64,000 nucleotides of DNA from Algoriella xinjiangensis (GCF_900115015.1 NZ_FOUZ01000011.1:62001-126000), one strand, 5' to 3'. Positions 26,919 through 35,904 are shown, counted from the stretch's first letter. Notes: generated from the sequence alone by a model not told the origin. Numbers and translations are program-made.

Positions 26919-27693
26919 ATTTTTATTTACATTATTGCTTAGTTGTATCAGCATTTTTACATTTGCACAAACTACTTTAATTACGGGTAAAATTATAATT
27001 GATGATGGTGTTTTTGGGCAAGATGTGGTAAATAATGTGTATGTTTTAAACCTTAATACAAATGCAAAAACCTTTACAAATGATAACGGAATGTTCTCTA
27101 TAAAAGTTTCTGCGGGTGATGAATTAAGTTTTCGACACGATTTTTATAAAGAACGTAATATCAAAATTTCCGATGAAATGCTAGCCAAAGGTTTTGTTAC
27201 AATTCACTTAAATATTGATGTTATCGAGTTGTCCGAAGCAAAAATAAATACGTTGAACAAGGATTATAAACGCAATATTAAACTCAAATATGATAATGTT
27301 GATGAATTGTATAAGAATTTAAATTTAGGAATAGATCCTAATTTACGTTTCAGAAAAATTGATCCATACGCATCTTCGATGATGGGTAGTGTGGGTATTT
27401 TAAATCCTGCGGCTTGGATTTCGGTAATATCTGGCCAAAAGAAAAAGGAAAAAAAACAACAAGAATATTTCAAAAAAACAGATAAAATAAAATATATAGA
27501 AAACTATTTTACAACCATTTATTTTGTTGAAAGTTTAAATATTCCAGAAAATAAAATAAATGATTTTGTGAGTTATTGTTATAGTAATTTCGAAATTGAG
27601 AAATTAGTCAAACAAAATAAATACGATAAAATCACTGAAATTTTAGAGAACGAAGCACCAATTTATCTCTCAAAAATAACATCCAATGAATAA
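26911..27693 (+). CDS. secreted CarboxypepD_reg-like protein, tandem paralogue 3 of 4
   Basis: 260 residues. The signal peptide ends at about TFAQ (residue 20). The conserved domain differs from copies 1-2 (GKIIIDDGVFGQDVVNNVYV) but keeps the same plan: LNTNAKTFTNDNGMFSIKV, then DELSFRHDFYKERNIKIS. The middle (about 118-195) is charged, with a GQKKKEKKQQEYFKKTDK stretch, and the end is YFTTIYFVESLNIPENKI followed by EIEKLVKQNKYDKITEI. Starts and ends overlap its neighbours by 8 bases each. No enzymatic motif. Probably exported. Near-identical to copy 4 in the first 110 residues. Confidence 0.8.
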   Translation: MNKFLFTLLLSCISIFTFAQTTLITGKIIIDDGVFGQDVVNNVYVLNLNTNAKTFTNDNGMFSIKVSAGDELSFRHDFYKERNIKISDEMLAKGFVTIHLNIDVIELSEAKINTLNKDYKRNIKLKYDNVDELYKNLNLGIDPNLRFRKIDPYASSMMGSVGILNPAAWISVISGQKKKEKKQQEYFKKTDKIKYIENYFTTIYFVESLNIPENKINDFVSYCYSNFEIEKLVKQNKYDKITEILENEAPIYLSKITSNE

Positions 27694-28462
27694 GTTTATA
27701 TTTACATTATTACTTAGTTGTATTAGCATTTTTACATTTGCTCAAACTACTTTAATTACGGGTAAAATTGTAATTGATGATGGTGTTTTTGGGCAAGATG
27801 TGGTAAATAATGTGTATGTTTTAAACCTTAATACAAATGCAAAAACCTTTACAAATGATAACGGAATGTTCTCTATAAAAGTTTCTGCGGGCGACGAATT
27901 AAGTTTTCGACACGATTTTTATAAAGAACGTAATATCAAAATTTCCGATGAAATGCTAGCCAAAGGTTTTGTTACAATTCATTTAAATATTGATGTTATC
28001 GAGTTGTCTGAGGCAAAGATAAATACATTGAATAAAGATTGGAAACAGAATATTAAAATAGAAGAAACTAGTCAAACAAAAATGTACAATAGTTTGGGTT
28101 TAGACCCAAATATGCAGTATTACAAAGTAAATCCAAATGCGTCGTCTGTGTTAAATGGTAATGGTATTTTAGATCCATCGCAATGGATTTCTTCAATTTC
28201 TGGACAAAAGAAAAAGGCAAAAAGACAAGATCAATATTTTAAGAAAGTTGATAAAATAAAAGATGTAGAAAATTATTTTACAACCAATTACTTTATTGAA
28301 AGTTTAAACATTCCTGAAAATAAAGTAAATGATTTTGTAAATTATTGTTACAGTAATTTTGAGATTGAGAAATTAGTTAAACAAAATAAATACGATAAAA
28401 TCACTGAAATTTTTGAGAACGAAGCTCCGAAATATATTAAAATGATAACTAAAGTTAATTAA
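27686..28462 (+). CDS. secreted CarboxypepD_reg-like protein, tandem paralogue 4 of 4
   Basis: 258 residues, the last copy. Its first 115 residues match copy 3 nearly exactly, with mostly silent base differences; the middle has diverged (IEETSQTKMYNSLGLD) and then converges again on ISGQKKKAKRQDQYFKKVDK. The C-terminal module is nearly the copy 3 version (YFTTNYFIESLNIPENKV). It ends KYIKMITKVN, unlike the APIYLSKITSNE of copies 2 and 3. Its stop overlaps that of the convergent UPF0104-type gene by 8 bases. Function unknown; the array is a clear case of serial duplication with exchange of middle segments. Confidence 0.8.
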   Translation: MNKFIFTLLLSCISIFTFAQTTLITGKIVIDDGVFGQDVVNNVYVLNLNTNAKTFTNDNGMFSIKVSAGDELSFRHDFYKERNIKISDEMLAKGFVTIHLNIDVIELSEAKINTLNKDWKQNIKIEETSQTKMYNSLGLDPNMQYYKVNPNASSVLNGNGILDPSQWISSISGQKKKAKRQDQYFKKVDKIKDVENYFTTNYFIESLNIPENKVNDFVNYCYSNFEIEKLVKQNKYDKITEIFENEAPKYIKMITKVN

Positions 28463-29483
28463 TTTTTTTAGTTGAATCTCGTCTAATTCTAGCAATTTTA
28501 TAAATCGCAATTAAACCAAATAATATCATTGAAATAACTTGAGCTATATAAAGAATTAATCCAAAATAATCGCCAATTGCTCGACCTTCACCTTGATTAC
28601 CGCCTTTTGCTAAGTAAACGGCAGAAAATGCGATTGACATAATATACGGATAAGCTAAACCACCCGAAACGGGTAAAATCATGCCCAAAGAACCTGCAAT
28701 TAATAAAAATAAACCTTCGGGAATACCAAAGTTTTCGGTATCAGGAAAGGCGAAAAAAACAAGGTAAGTCATCAAAAAATAACAAATCCACAAAGCAAAA
28801 GAGTAGAACACAAATAATCCTCTTTTTTGTAATTTAGAGATGGATTTTATTCCTTCCAAAATTCCTAAAAGAAATGTTTTTAGTTTCTCTATTAACTTAG
28901 ATTGTGTGATTTTTTTCCAGAAAATACCAACTATAACAATACCTAAAGTGATGACTGCAAGTGCAATGTAATAGTTTAGAAAAGGTGATTCTGAAGCGGT
29001 TTGATGTGTTTTTTCTTTGTTTCCTAATTCAATAAAACGCATCAATGTATCATAATTGAAAATAAGTGTTAAACCGAAAAATAATCCCAAAAATAAAAGA
29101 TCAATTACACGTTCTAAAACAATTGTTCCGAATGATTTTTCAAACGGTACTTTTTCCATTTTATACAAACTTGTTGCGCGTGCAACTTCGCCACTTCTCG
29201 GAATGGTAAGATTCATAAAATATGCGAAAGAAATTGCCCAAAATCCAGAGGATGTTTTGGTTTGATATCCCATCGGATGTAGTAAAAGATTCCAACGAGC
29301 GGCACGAATCCAGTAGGTTAAAATACTGATTGCCATAGATGCAAAAATCCAAAAGTAATTGGTTTCTTTTAAGGTGTTTGCAACTCGTTCAAAATCAATT
29401 TGCTTCACTGTTATTACAACAAAAAATAGTGCTAACAATGAAGCAATGATTAAGAAGAGTGATTGTTTAATCTGACTCTTCAT
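28455..29483 (-). CDS. UPF0104 / lysylphosphatidylglycerol-synthase-type membrane protein
   Basis: 342 residues with about eight membrane helices. The pattern (NYFWIFASMAISILTYWIRA, then FMNLTIPRSGEVARATSLYK and KSFGTIVLERVIDLLFLGLF) is that of the LPG_synthase_TM family: helix, conserved NxxxPxR-GEVxR loop, GTI-ER-D segment. These proteins are linked to flipping lipids or modifying the inner leaflet, but without the soluble MprF catalytic domain, so catalysis of Lys-PG is not shown. The stop of the fourth tandem paralogue overlaps its stop by 8 bases. Its start overlaps the unknown gene upstream by 4 bases. Confidence 0.85.
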   Translation of the reverse strand: MKSQIKQSLFLIIASLLALFFVVITVKQIDFERVANTLKETNYFWIFASMAISILTYWIRAARWNLLLHPMGYQTKTSSGFWAISFAYFMNLTIPRSGEVARATSLYKMEKVPFEKSFGTIVLERVIDLLFLGLFFGLTLIFNYDTLMRFIELGNKEKTHQTASESPFLNYYIALAVITLGIVIVGIFWKKITQSKLIEKLKTFLLGILEGIKSISKLQKRGLFVFYSFALWICYFLMTYLVFFAFPDTENFGIPEGLFLLIAGSLGMILPVSGGLAYPYIMSIAFSAVYLAKGGNQGEGRAIGDYFGLILYIAQVISMILFGLIAIYKIARIRRDSTKKIN

Positions 29484-30130
29484 AAGTTTTTCTCTTCAAT
29501 AAATTTAACACAAGTATCTTTGTCAGGGAATATAATTATTTCATTTTTATTATAAATAAAATATTTTTCATTAGATTTTTTTTGATAAAAATCAATGAAT
29601 TTCCCATTAGAAAGTTTAGCACTGAATTCTTTATACGAACCCATCTTGAAGGTATAACCATTTCTTTTAAAGACTATATTAGTAATAAATATGTCTTGTT
29701 TTCCTAAACCTTGTTTATTAATTATTAAAGGATTTTCTATATAATTCTGACTTAAAAAACGAATTATAGCAGAGATAGAGTTTAATTCTTTCTGATATTT
29801 ACTTTCATTTATCAAGATTGCATATTCATTTTTATTATCTATTTTAAGGGCTAAAATATTTTCATCAAAAAAGCCATGTCTAAATAGGTATGAATTTTCT
29901 TTTAAATCAATCAATATAGAACTATTTCCTAAATATTCCCATTTAGCTTTATCTACTTTTCCATTAACTGCAATTAAGAGTTCTCCATTATCTCTAAAAA
30001 TATAAACAGTTTTTACTTGTGTTAATTCATCTAGTACTACCCAATGTTGGTTAGTTAACATAGATAAATTATCAAGTTTTTGTGAAAACTTTTGAATTTT
30101 TGGAATTATTTCCGCTATATATGTTTTCAT
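29480..30130 (-). CDS. conserved-looking protein of unknown function
   Basis: 216 residues, no signal peptide or membrane helix. I do not recognise it. The N-terminus (KIQKFSQKLDNLSMLTNQHWVV) is helical, followed by beta-rich stretches with TVYIFRDNGELLIAVNGKV and WEYLGNSSILIDLK; the pattern alternates charged and hydrophobic residues as in a small soluble fold. Its 4-base overlap with the UPF0104 gene and same-strand position 30 bases after panD suggest panD-orf-UPF0104 is one transcript. The bases are more AT-rich than panD. It could be a lineage-specific protein. Confidence 0.65.
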   Translation of the reverse strand: MKTYIAEIIPKIQKFSQKLDNLSMLTNQHWVVLDELTQVKTVYIFRDNGELLIAVNGKVDKAKWEYLGNSSILIDLKENSYLFRHGFFDENILALKIDNKNEYAILINESKYQKELNSISAIIRFLSQNYIENPLIINKQGLGKQDIFITNIVFKRNGYTFKMGSYKEFSAKLSNGKFIDFYQKKSNEKYFIYNKNEIIIFPDKDTCVKFIEEKNL

Positions 30131-30160
30131 AAAATAACTGTAATATTTTAAAGCAATTTA

Positions 30161-30508
30161 TTAATCTAAACGATTGTTGTCGTTAGGAAATACAATAGTA
30201 GGTTCGTATGTTTTTGCTTCTTCAAAATCCATCATTGCATACGTAATCAAAATTACGGTATCACCAACTTGTACTTTACGTGCTGCGGGTCCATTTAAAC
30301 AAATTTCGCCACTACCACGTTTTCCTTTAATGATATATGTCTCAAAACGTTCTCCATTTTCTTGAACCACGATTTGCACCTTTTGACCAACAACCATATT
30401 TGCTGCATCTATCAAATCTTCATCAATAGTAATACTACCAATATAGTTTAATTTTGCGTCTGTTACCTTAACTCTATGTATTTTAGAGTGAAATACTTCT
30501 ATCATCAT
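30161..30508 (-). CDS. panD: aspartate 1-decarboxylase
   Basis: 115 residues, typical pyruvoyl enzyme making beta-alanine from aspartate for pantothenate and CoA. The self-cleavage site is Gly24-Ser25 in NYIGSITID, with Ser25 becoming the pyruvoyl group. Other family residues ([40 protein letters not shown]) are all present. The chosen start gives the same Gly24-Ser25 numbering as in E. coli. It lies just downstream of panC on the same strand but has its own strong promoter. Confidence 0.95.
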   Translation of the reverse strand: MMIEVFHSKIHRVKVTDAKLNYIGSITIDEDLIDAANMVVGQKVQIVVQENGERFETYIIKGKRGSGEICLNGPAARKVQVGDTVILITYAMMDFEEAKTYEPTIVFPNDNNRLD

Positions 30509-30515
30509 AATTTTA

Positions 30516-30544
30516 CAAAGTTACGCTGAACTTAATAATTTCAA
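30516..30544 (-). promoter_or_regulatory. Bacteroidota-type promoter for panD
   Basis: On the minus strand: TTG at 30544-30542, an 18-base spacer, then TAACTTTG (30523-30516). It ends 7 bases upstream of the panD start, so the message has a very short leader or is leaderless. Confidence 0.6.
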
Positions 30545-30597
30545 AACCTGTTCCAATTATTTTAAAAGGATTTCAAGGTTTTGTTAAGTTTTAATGT

Positions 30598-31440
30598 TTA
30601 AAATTTTATATTATCTATTAACCGAACTTCGCCTGCATAAGCCACTACAAAGCCACGAATATTTTTTGCATCCGAAAAATGTTGAATTGTTTCTAAAGAA
30701 TTTTCATCTGTTATTTCGAAATATTCTAACTTAAATGGAGAATTTGCAAATTCATTTTCGACAAATTTCGTGATTTCAGCCACATCTTTTCCATCATTTT
30801 TAAGCGCTACTGCTTTTGATAAAATTGAATAAATTTGAGGTGCATCATCCGTTTGTTGTGTCGATAAACGTGCATTTCTTGAACTGAATGCTAAACCTGT
30901 TTCTGCACGATAAATTGGCATCGGCATAATTAAGACGTCTAAGCCTTCTTGTTTAACCATTTCTTGAATGATACGAATTTGCTGAAAATCCTTTTCGCCA
31001 AAATAAGCCCTTGTCGGCTTGACCGCTCTAAATAACTTAGATACAATTGTTGCAACACCGTCAAAATGTCCGGGGCGAGAAGCACCTTCCATTACCTTGT
31101 CTATTGTGCCAAAATCATACTTTTTTGCAACTTCATTTGTTGCATAAAGATCGTTTACAGTAGGTAAATAGACAAAATCGCAACCATTTTTTGTTAACAA
31201 TTCGATATCTTTTTCTTCTGTACGCGGATATTTTTCTAAATCTTCGGGGTTATTAAATTGTGTCGGATTGACAAAAATGCTCACAATTGTGTAGTCATTT
31301 TGAGCTTTAGAAGCTTTAACCAAAGACATGTGACCTTCGTGTAAAGCGCCCATTGTAGGGATAAAGCCAATGGTTTTGTTTTGGTTTTTTAACTCGACGA
31401 TTGCGGGAGTTAATTTTTCCTTTTCGTTAAATATAACCAT
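30598..31440 (-). CDS. panC: pantothenate synthetase
   Basis: 280 residues. ATP-dependent ligation of pantoate and beta-alanine. The signature PTMGALHEGHMSLV (about 28-41) includes the HxGH nucleotide-binding motif; FVNPTQFNNPEDL, FGEKDFQQ and SSRNARL follow, the last being the KMSKS-like region. All expected motifs are present. It is upstream of panD, and is divergent from the starch-synthase-like gene at 31560, an arrangement I know as common in Flavobacteriia. Confidence 0.95.
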   Translation of the reverse strand: MVIFNEKEKLTPAIVELKNQNKTIGFIPTMGALHEGHMSLVKASKAQNDYTIVSIFVNPTQFNNPEDLEKYPRTEEKDIELLTKNGCDFVYLPTVNDLYATNEVAKKYDFGTIDKVMEGASRPGHFDGVATIVSKLFRAVKPTRAYFGEKDFQQIRIIQEMVKQEGLDVLIMPMPIYRAETGLAFSSRNARLSTQQTDDAPQIYSILSKAVALKNDGKDVAEITKFVENEFANSPFKLEYFEITDENSLETIQHFSDAKNIRGFVVAYAGEVRLIDNIKF

Positions 31441-31474
31441 AACGCTGATTGTTAAAAAAAAACTAATATAGGCG

Positions 31475-31504
31475 CAAAGCTACTATAAGCAAACAATATA
31501 TCAA
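31475..31504 (-). promoter_or_regulatory. Bacteroidota-type promoter for panC
   Basis: On the minus strand: TTG at 31504-31502, a 19-base spacer, then TAGCTTTG (31482-31475). About 35 bases upstream of panC. Confidence 0.6.
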
Positions 31505-31514
31505 CATTTTTTTG

Positions 31515-31522
31515 TAATTTTG
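31515..31522 (+). promoter_or_regulatory. candidate -7 element for the starch-synthase-like gene
   Basis: TAATTTTG matches TAnnTTTG, 37 bases upstream of the start at 31560. No clear -33 TTG, so the match is partial. It is divergent from the panC promoter. Confidence 0.4.
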
Positions 31523-31559
31523 TGCCTTATTATTATTTAGGAAAATAGAGTATAAAATT

Positions 31560-32372
31560 ATGGAAGGAAAGCGCATATTGTATGTAACAACAGAAATGGT
31601 ACCTTACTTTCCTGAAAATCCGATGTCTTCTCAAGCATTAGATTTGCCTAAACTTATGCAGAGCAATGGTGCGGATGTTCGCATCTTTATGCCGCGTTTT
31701 GGGGCAATCAACGAAAGAAGACACCAATTACATGAAGTAATAAGACTTTCAGGTATGAACATGATAATTAATGATTTGGATCAACCCTTAATCATTAAAG
31801 TGGCGTCTGTTCCAGGGGAAAGATTACAAGTGTATTTTATTGATAACGAAGAGTATTTTAAACGTAAAGAAGTTTACGGAGAAGACAATAAACAATTCTC
31901 TGATAATGACGAACGTTCAATCTTTTTCGCGAAAGGTGTTTTAGAAACAGTTAAAAAATTAAATTGGAAACCAGACGTCGTTCACGTTATGGGCTGGATG
32001 TCTAGTTTAGTGCCATTGTATCTAAAAAAATACTATTCTGATGATCCATTTTTTCAAGATGCAAAAGTTGTCGTGTCTTTATTTGACAATGCTTTTGAAG
32101 GAGAATTAGATACAGAATTAGTAAATAAATTGGCTTTTGATAATATTGAAGCTGATGTAAAACAATTTTTAGAAAACCCAACACATTTAGGTATGATACA
32201 AGCTTCTTTGCAATATGCAGATGCAGTAGCAAAAGGAGAAGATATTATTCCTGAAGATGTTAAAAACTATATCAACCAACAAAATATTCCTTTGTTAGAT
32301 TATTGCTCTAAAGAAGAAGCAAAAGAAGTTTACAATAACTTTTATCTAGAGGAAGTAATGAACTCTAATTAA
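31560..32372 (+). CDS. half-length glycogen/starch synthase-like protein (GT5 N-terminal domain only)
   Basis: 270 residues, about half a normal glycogen synthase. It matches the N-terminal GT5 domain: VTTEMVPYFPENPMSSQA, where full-length enzymes have the glycine-rich ADP-glucose loop, then a Rossmann-like fold with DVVHVMGWMSSLVPLYLKK. The C-terminal GT-B domain with the usual KTGGL and EPCG motifs is absent, and the gene ends cleanly with a stop, so it is not a frameshift remnant. The same short form beside panC occurs in many Bacteroidota. Enzymatic activity cannot be assumed; it may be a binding or regulatory protein. The next gene starts 16 bases later. Confidence 0.75.
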   Translation: MEGKRILYVTTEMVPYFPENPMSSQALDLPKLMQSNGADVRIFMPRFGAINERRHQLHEVIRLSGMNMIINDLDQPLIIKVASVPGERLQVYFIDNEEYFKRKEVYGEDNKQFSDNDERSIFFAKGVLETVKKLNWKPDVVHVMGWMSSLVPLYLKKYYSDDPFFQDAKVVVSLFDNAFEGELDTELVNKLAFDNIEADVKQFLENPTHLGMIQASLQYADAVAKGEDIIPEDVKNYINQQNIPLLDYCSKEEAKEVYNNFYLEEVMNSN

Positions 32373-32387
32373 AATCTGTTGAGATTA

Positions 32388-34007
32388 ATGAAAAATTTTT
32401 TGAATGTTCTGTCTGTATCTATTGCAATGGTAATTGCAATGGGAGCAGTTGTTTCGTGTGAAGATGAAGCTTTAGGATTAGGTAATAATGTAATTGGTGG
32501 AGAAGCTGATGGTAATGTAAAATCATTAGACGTAATTGCTTATAATGACACTGTAGATACAATTAGATCTGATCGATTTGTTTTGCAAAATGGTACATTT
32601 GGTGTTTATAAAGAAAATGTATTTGGCTCAACATCATCTAAATTTTATGCACAATTTAGACCAAGTTCTATTGGTGACCAAGATTTTGGTAAAGAGACAA
32701 AAATTGATTCTGTAAATTTAGTTGTTCCAGTTTTTTATAATACAACAAAAGATCCGCTTTCTAGAGATACAATTAACCTTAGTAATCCAGGAAAAAAATC
32801 AGAAGAAAAAGATACAATCTTAATCACTACAAAATATGCTGTAGATTCTTTATATGGTAATAAAGATCTTAAAATGACACTTAAAGTTCGTGATATTAAT
32901 ACACCTTTATTTAGAGATACAAAATATTTTTCAAAATTAGATGGTTCACAGTCACCAATCACAACTAATTCAGCTGTAATTGGAACAGTTACAATTGGTT
33001 CAACTGTAGAGAACAAAGTTGTTAAAGTTAAAAGTGCAACGACTTCAATTTATACAGAAACTGTTGGTTACAAAGTTTTATTGGATAAAGATTATTTTAA
33101 TGAGAAGATAATCAAGAATGCTAAAACAGGCTTATTAGGAGATTATGCAACTTTTATTCGTGAAAACATCAAAGGTTTTGAATTTTCTGTTGATGAAGAT
33201 AATGGATTTATCGTAAACTTTAAACCAAGTAATATCAGTCTTAATATGTATTATTCATATAAGAATCCGACTGATAAAAAAGATGGAGAAAAAGATTATA
33301 AAGAACGTTTAAGTGCAACTTATGGCTTTGATTTTACAAATCAATGGAGTACGGGAGCTGTGAATAGTTCAAATACTTTGGTTAATCAAATCAAAAATGA
33401 TTTTGCTGGTACTCCTTTTGGTAATGCTGTTGCTAGTCCTAATAAAATAGAAGGTGATGCTCGTTTATACCTAAACGGAATGAGTGGAAGTCAGGTTAAT
33501 TTAAAATTTAATCAGGCCCAATTAGATTCAATTAAAAACGATGTAAAAAATAAAGGAATGGTTATTATTGGAGCTAAACTGAAGTTTTTCCTTGATAATG
33601 ATGTTCATAAATTTCCGAAACCACCTTATATAGTTGCTTGGAATAATTATACGAAAGATAATAAAGTTATTAATGAATTATACTCTGATGTATTAGAATT
33701 TTATAATGCTTATCCAAATTCTGTTCACTTTAATCCAATGGTAAAAGGCGATACAGATTTTTATACAATTGATGTTACAAAGCATTTAAAAAGTATGGTA
33801 GAAAAAGGAAATACATTCGAAAATCAATCGATGATTATTACAATGGGTAATTTTATTACATCTGTTTCTGACGCTACAACAATTAATAGCACAAATCCAT
33901 ATCAAAATAATAGAGCATATAATCCTTACCGAATTGTTTTACACGGAAATAAATCGGAAGTTGATGCTAAAAAATTAAAACTTTTAGTATATTACTCTGT
34001 AAAATAA
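32388..34007 (+). CDS. DUF4270 lipoprotein
   Basis: 539 residues from the ATG at 32388; an in-frame TTG at 32379 is a less likely start. The signal peptide (MKNFLNVLSVSIAMVIAMGA) ends in a lipobox VVSC, with Cys25. The mature part is beta-rich, with ALGLGNNVIGGEADG, YKENVFGSTSSKFYAQF and a C-terminal YRIVLHGNKSE, the pattern of the DUF4270 family of Bacteroidota. Function unknown to me. It lies between the starch-synthase-like gene and glmS, a gene order conserved in the group, probably one transcript. Confidence 0.85.
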   Translation: MKNFLNVLSVSIAMVIAMGAVVSCEDEALGLGNNVIGGEADGNVKSLDVIAYNDTVDTIRSDRFVLQNGTFGVYKENVFGSTSSKFYAQFRPSSIGDQDFGKETKIDSVNLVVPVFYNTTKDPLSRDTINLSNPGKKSEEKDTILITTKYAVDSLYGNKDLKMTLKVRDINTPLFRDTKYFSKLDGSQSPITTNSAVIGTVTIGSTVENKVVKVKSATTSIYTETVGYKVLLDKDYFNEKIIKNAKTGLLGDYATFIRENIKGFEFSVDEDNGFIVNFKPSNISLNMYYSYKNPTDKKDGEKDYKERLSATYGFDFTNQWSTGAVNSSNTLVNQIKNDFAGTPFGNAVASPNKIEGDARLYLNGMSGSQVNLKFNQAQLDSIKNDVKNKGMVIIGAKLKFFLDNDVHKFPKPPYIVAWNNYTKDNKVINELYSDVLEFYNAYPNSVHFNPMVKGDTDFYTIDVTKHLKSMVEKGNTFENQSMIITMGNFITSVSDATTINSTNPYQNNRAYNPYRIVLHGNKSEVDAKKLKLLVYYSVK

Positions 34008-34031
34008 AATAAACTTAATTACTATAAATAT

Positions 34032-35879
34032 ATGTGTGGAATTGTAGGATATATTGGGCCACGCGAAGCGTATCCAATTATTATAAATGGACTTAAAAGA
34101 CTAGAATATCGTGGATATGATAGTGCTGGTTTAGTCCTATCAACTGGTTCTGAATTTGAATTAGTAAAAACAAAAGGAAAAGTTTCAGATTTAGAAGAAA
34201 AATCTGCATCATTAGATAAAACACCACATATTGGAATTGGACATACGCGTTGGGCAACACATGGTGTGCCAAACGATGTAAATTCGCATCCACATATGTC
34301 AAACAATAACGAAATTGTTTTAGTTCATAATGGAATTATCGAAAATTATGAATCTATCAAACAATTATTAATCGGAAAAGGATTTGTATTTTATAGTGAT
34401 ACAGATACAGAAGTTTTAGTAAATTTTATACAGTATATTCAATCTGAAAATAATTTAAGCTTAACGGATGCTGTTCGTGTTGCTTTAAACGAAGTTATCG
34501 GTGCTTATGCAATCGCAGTTTTAGATAAAAAAGATCCAGATCATATTGTTGTAGGTCGCTTAGGTAGCCCATTAGCAATTGGTATCGGTGATAACGAATT
34601 TTTTATTGCTTCTGATGCTTCACCATTCATTGAGTTTACAAAAGATGCAGTTTATTTAGATGATGGCGAAATGGCAACTATTTCTTTAGGAAAAGAAGTT
34701 GATGTTCGTAAAATTCAAGATAATGTATCTGTAATTCCAGACATTCAAGAGTTACAATTAAATATCGAAGCGATTGAAAAAGGTGGTTACGAGCATTTCA
34801 TGTTAAAAGAAATCAACGAACAACCAAGATCAATTCGTGATACTATGCGTGGTCGTCTTTTAGTAGAAGAAGGCGTTATCAAAATGGCTGGTATTTGGGA
34901 TCATCAAGAAAAATTCTTAAACGCTAAACGTATCATTATCGTTGCGTGTGGTACATCTTACCATGCAGGTTTAGTTGGAGAATATATGATTGAGGATTTT
35001 GCACGTATTCCTGTTGAAGTTGAGTATGCATCTGAGTTCCGTTACCGTAATCCAATTATCAAAAAAGGTGATGTTGTAATTGCAATTTCTCAATCAGGAG
35101 AAACAGCAGATACTTTAGCAGCGCTTAAATTAGCAAAAGAAAAAGGAGCATTTATTTTCGGAATTAATAACGTTGTAGGTTCGTCTATCGCACGTATGAC
35201 TGATGCTGGTGCTTATACACACGCAGGTCCAGAAATTGGTGTTGCTTCAACTAAAGCTTTTACAGCTCAATTAACAATTTTGGCTTTAATTGCAATGAAG
35301 TTAGGAAAACATAATGGAGAATTATCAACAGAAAAATTCCATTACTTAACAAGAGAATTAGACCATATTCCAGAATTAGTAGAGAAAATCTTACAAAACT
35401 GTGAAGGTGTAATTGATCGTATTGCAGAAAAATATAAAGACAATAAAAATGCAATTTATTTAGGACGTGGATACAATTATCCATCTGCTTTAGAAGGCGC
35501 ATTAAAATTGAAAGAAATTTCTTATATCCATGCAGAAGGGTATCCAGCAGCAGAAATGAAGCACGGACCAATTGCATTGTTAGACGAAAATATGCCAGTT
35601 ATCGTTATTGCAACTAAAAAAGGTTATTACGAAAAAGTAGTTTCTAATGTACAAGAAATTAAATCGCGTAGTGCCAAAGTTATTGCAATTGTAAACGAAG
35701 GTGATGAGCAAGTTACTGCTTTGGCAGATGATTTTGTTGTAATTCCAGAAACGGCAGAAGAATTTTCTCCAATTTTAGCGGCAATTCCATTACAATTATT
35801 CTCGTATTGGGTGGCTGTTAAATTAAATAAAAATGTAGATCAACCACGTAACTTGGCTAAGTCGGTTACAGTAGAATAA
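34032..35879 (+). CDS. glmS: glutamine-fructose-6-phosphate aminotransferase (isomerizing)
   Basis: 615 residues, normal length. Cys2 starts the glutaminase domain (MCGIVGYIGPREA), followed by RLEYRGYDSAGL, HTRWATHG and HNGIIENY. Two SIS domains (about 290-420 and 460-600) contain VACGTSYHAG, SQSGETADT, STKAFTAQ and the C-terminal PRNLAKSVTVE that closes the ammonia tunnel. It makes glucosamine-6-phosphate, the entry to UDP-GlcNAc, needed by peptidoglycan, lipid A and the two polysaccharide loci here. No glmS ribozyme is seen upstream (only 24 bases). A good terminator follows. Confidence 0.97.
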   Translation: MCGIVGYIGPREAYPIIINGLKRLEYRGYDSAGLVLSTGSEFELVKTKGKVSDLEEKSASLDKTPHIGIGHTRWATHGVPNDVNSHPHMSNNNEIVLVHNGIIENYESIKQLLIGKGFVFYSDTDTEVLVNFIQYIQSENNLSLTDAVRVALNEVIGAYAIAVLDKKDPDHIVVGRLGSPLAIGIGDNEFFIASDASPFIEFTKDAVYLDDGEMATISLGKEVDVRKIQDNVSVIPDIQELQLNIEAIEKGGYEHFMLKEINEQPRSIRDTMRGRLLVEEGVIKMAGIWDHQEKFLNAKRIIIVACGTSYHAGLVGEYMIEDFARIPVEVEYASEFRYRNPIIKKGDVVIAISQSGETADTLAALKLAKEKGAFIFGINNVVGSSIARMTDAGAYTHAGPEIGVASTKAFTAQLTILALIAMKLGKHNGELSTEKFHYLTRELDHIPELVEKILQNCEGVIDRIAEKYKDNKNAIYLGRGYNYPSALEGALKLKEISYIHAEGYPAAEMKHGPIALLDENMPVIVIATKKGYYEKVVSNVQEIKSRSAKVIAIVNEGDEQVTALADDFVVIPETAEEFSPILAAIPLQLFSYWVAVKLNKNVDQPRNLAKSVTVE

Positions 35880-35904
35880 TATTTGCTCTATAAACGAGTT
35901 TTTT

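Noticed and set aside
32379-32387. TTG start for the DUF4270 lipoprotein
   Set aside because: ATG at 32388 gives a normal signal peptide.
34008-34031. glmS ribozyme upstream of glmS
   Set aside because: Only 24 bases separate DUF4270 and glmS; there is no room and no resemblance.
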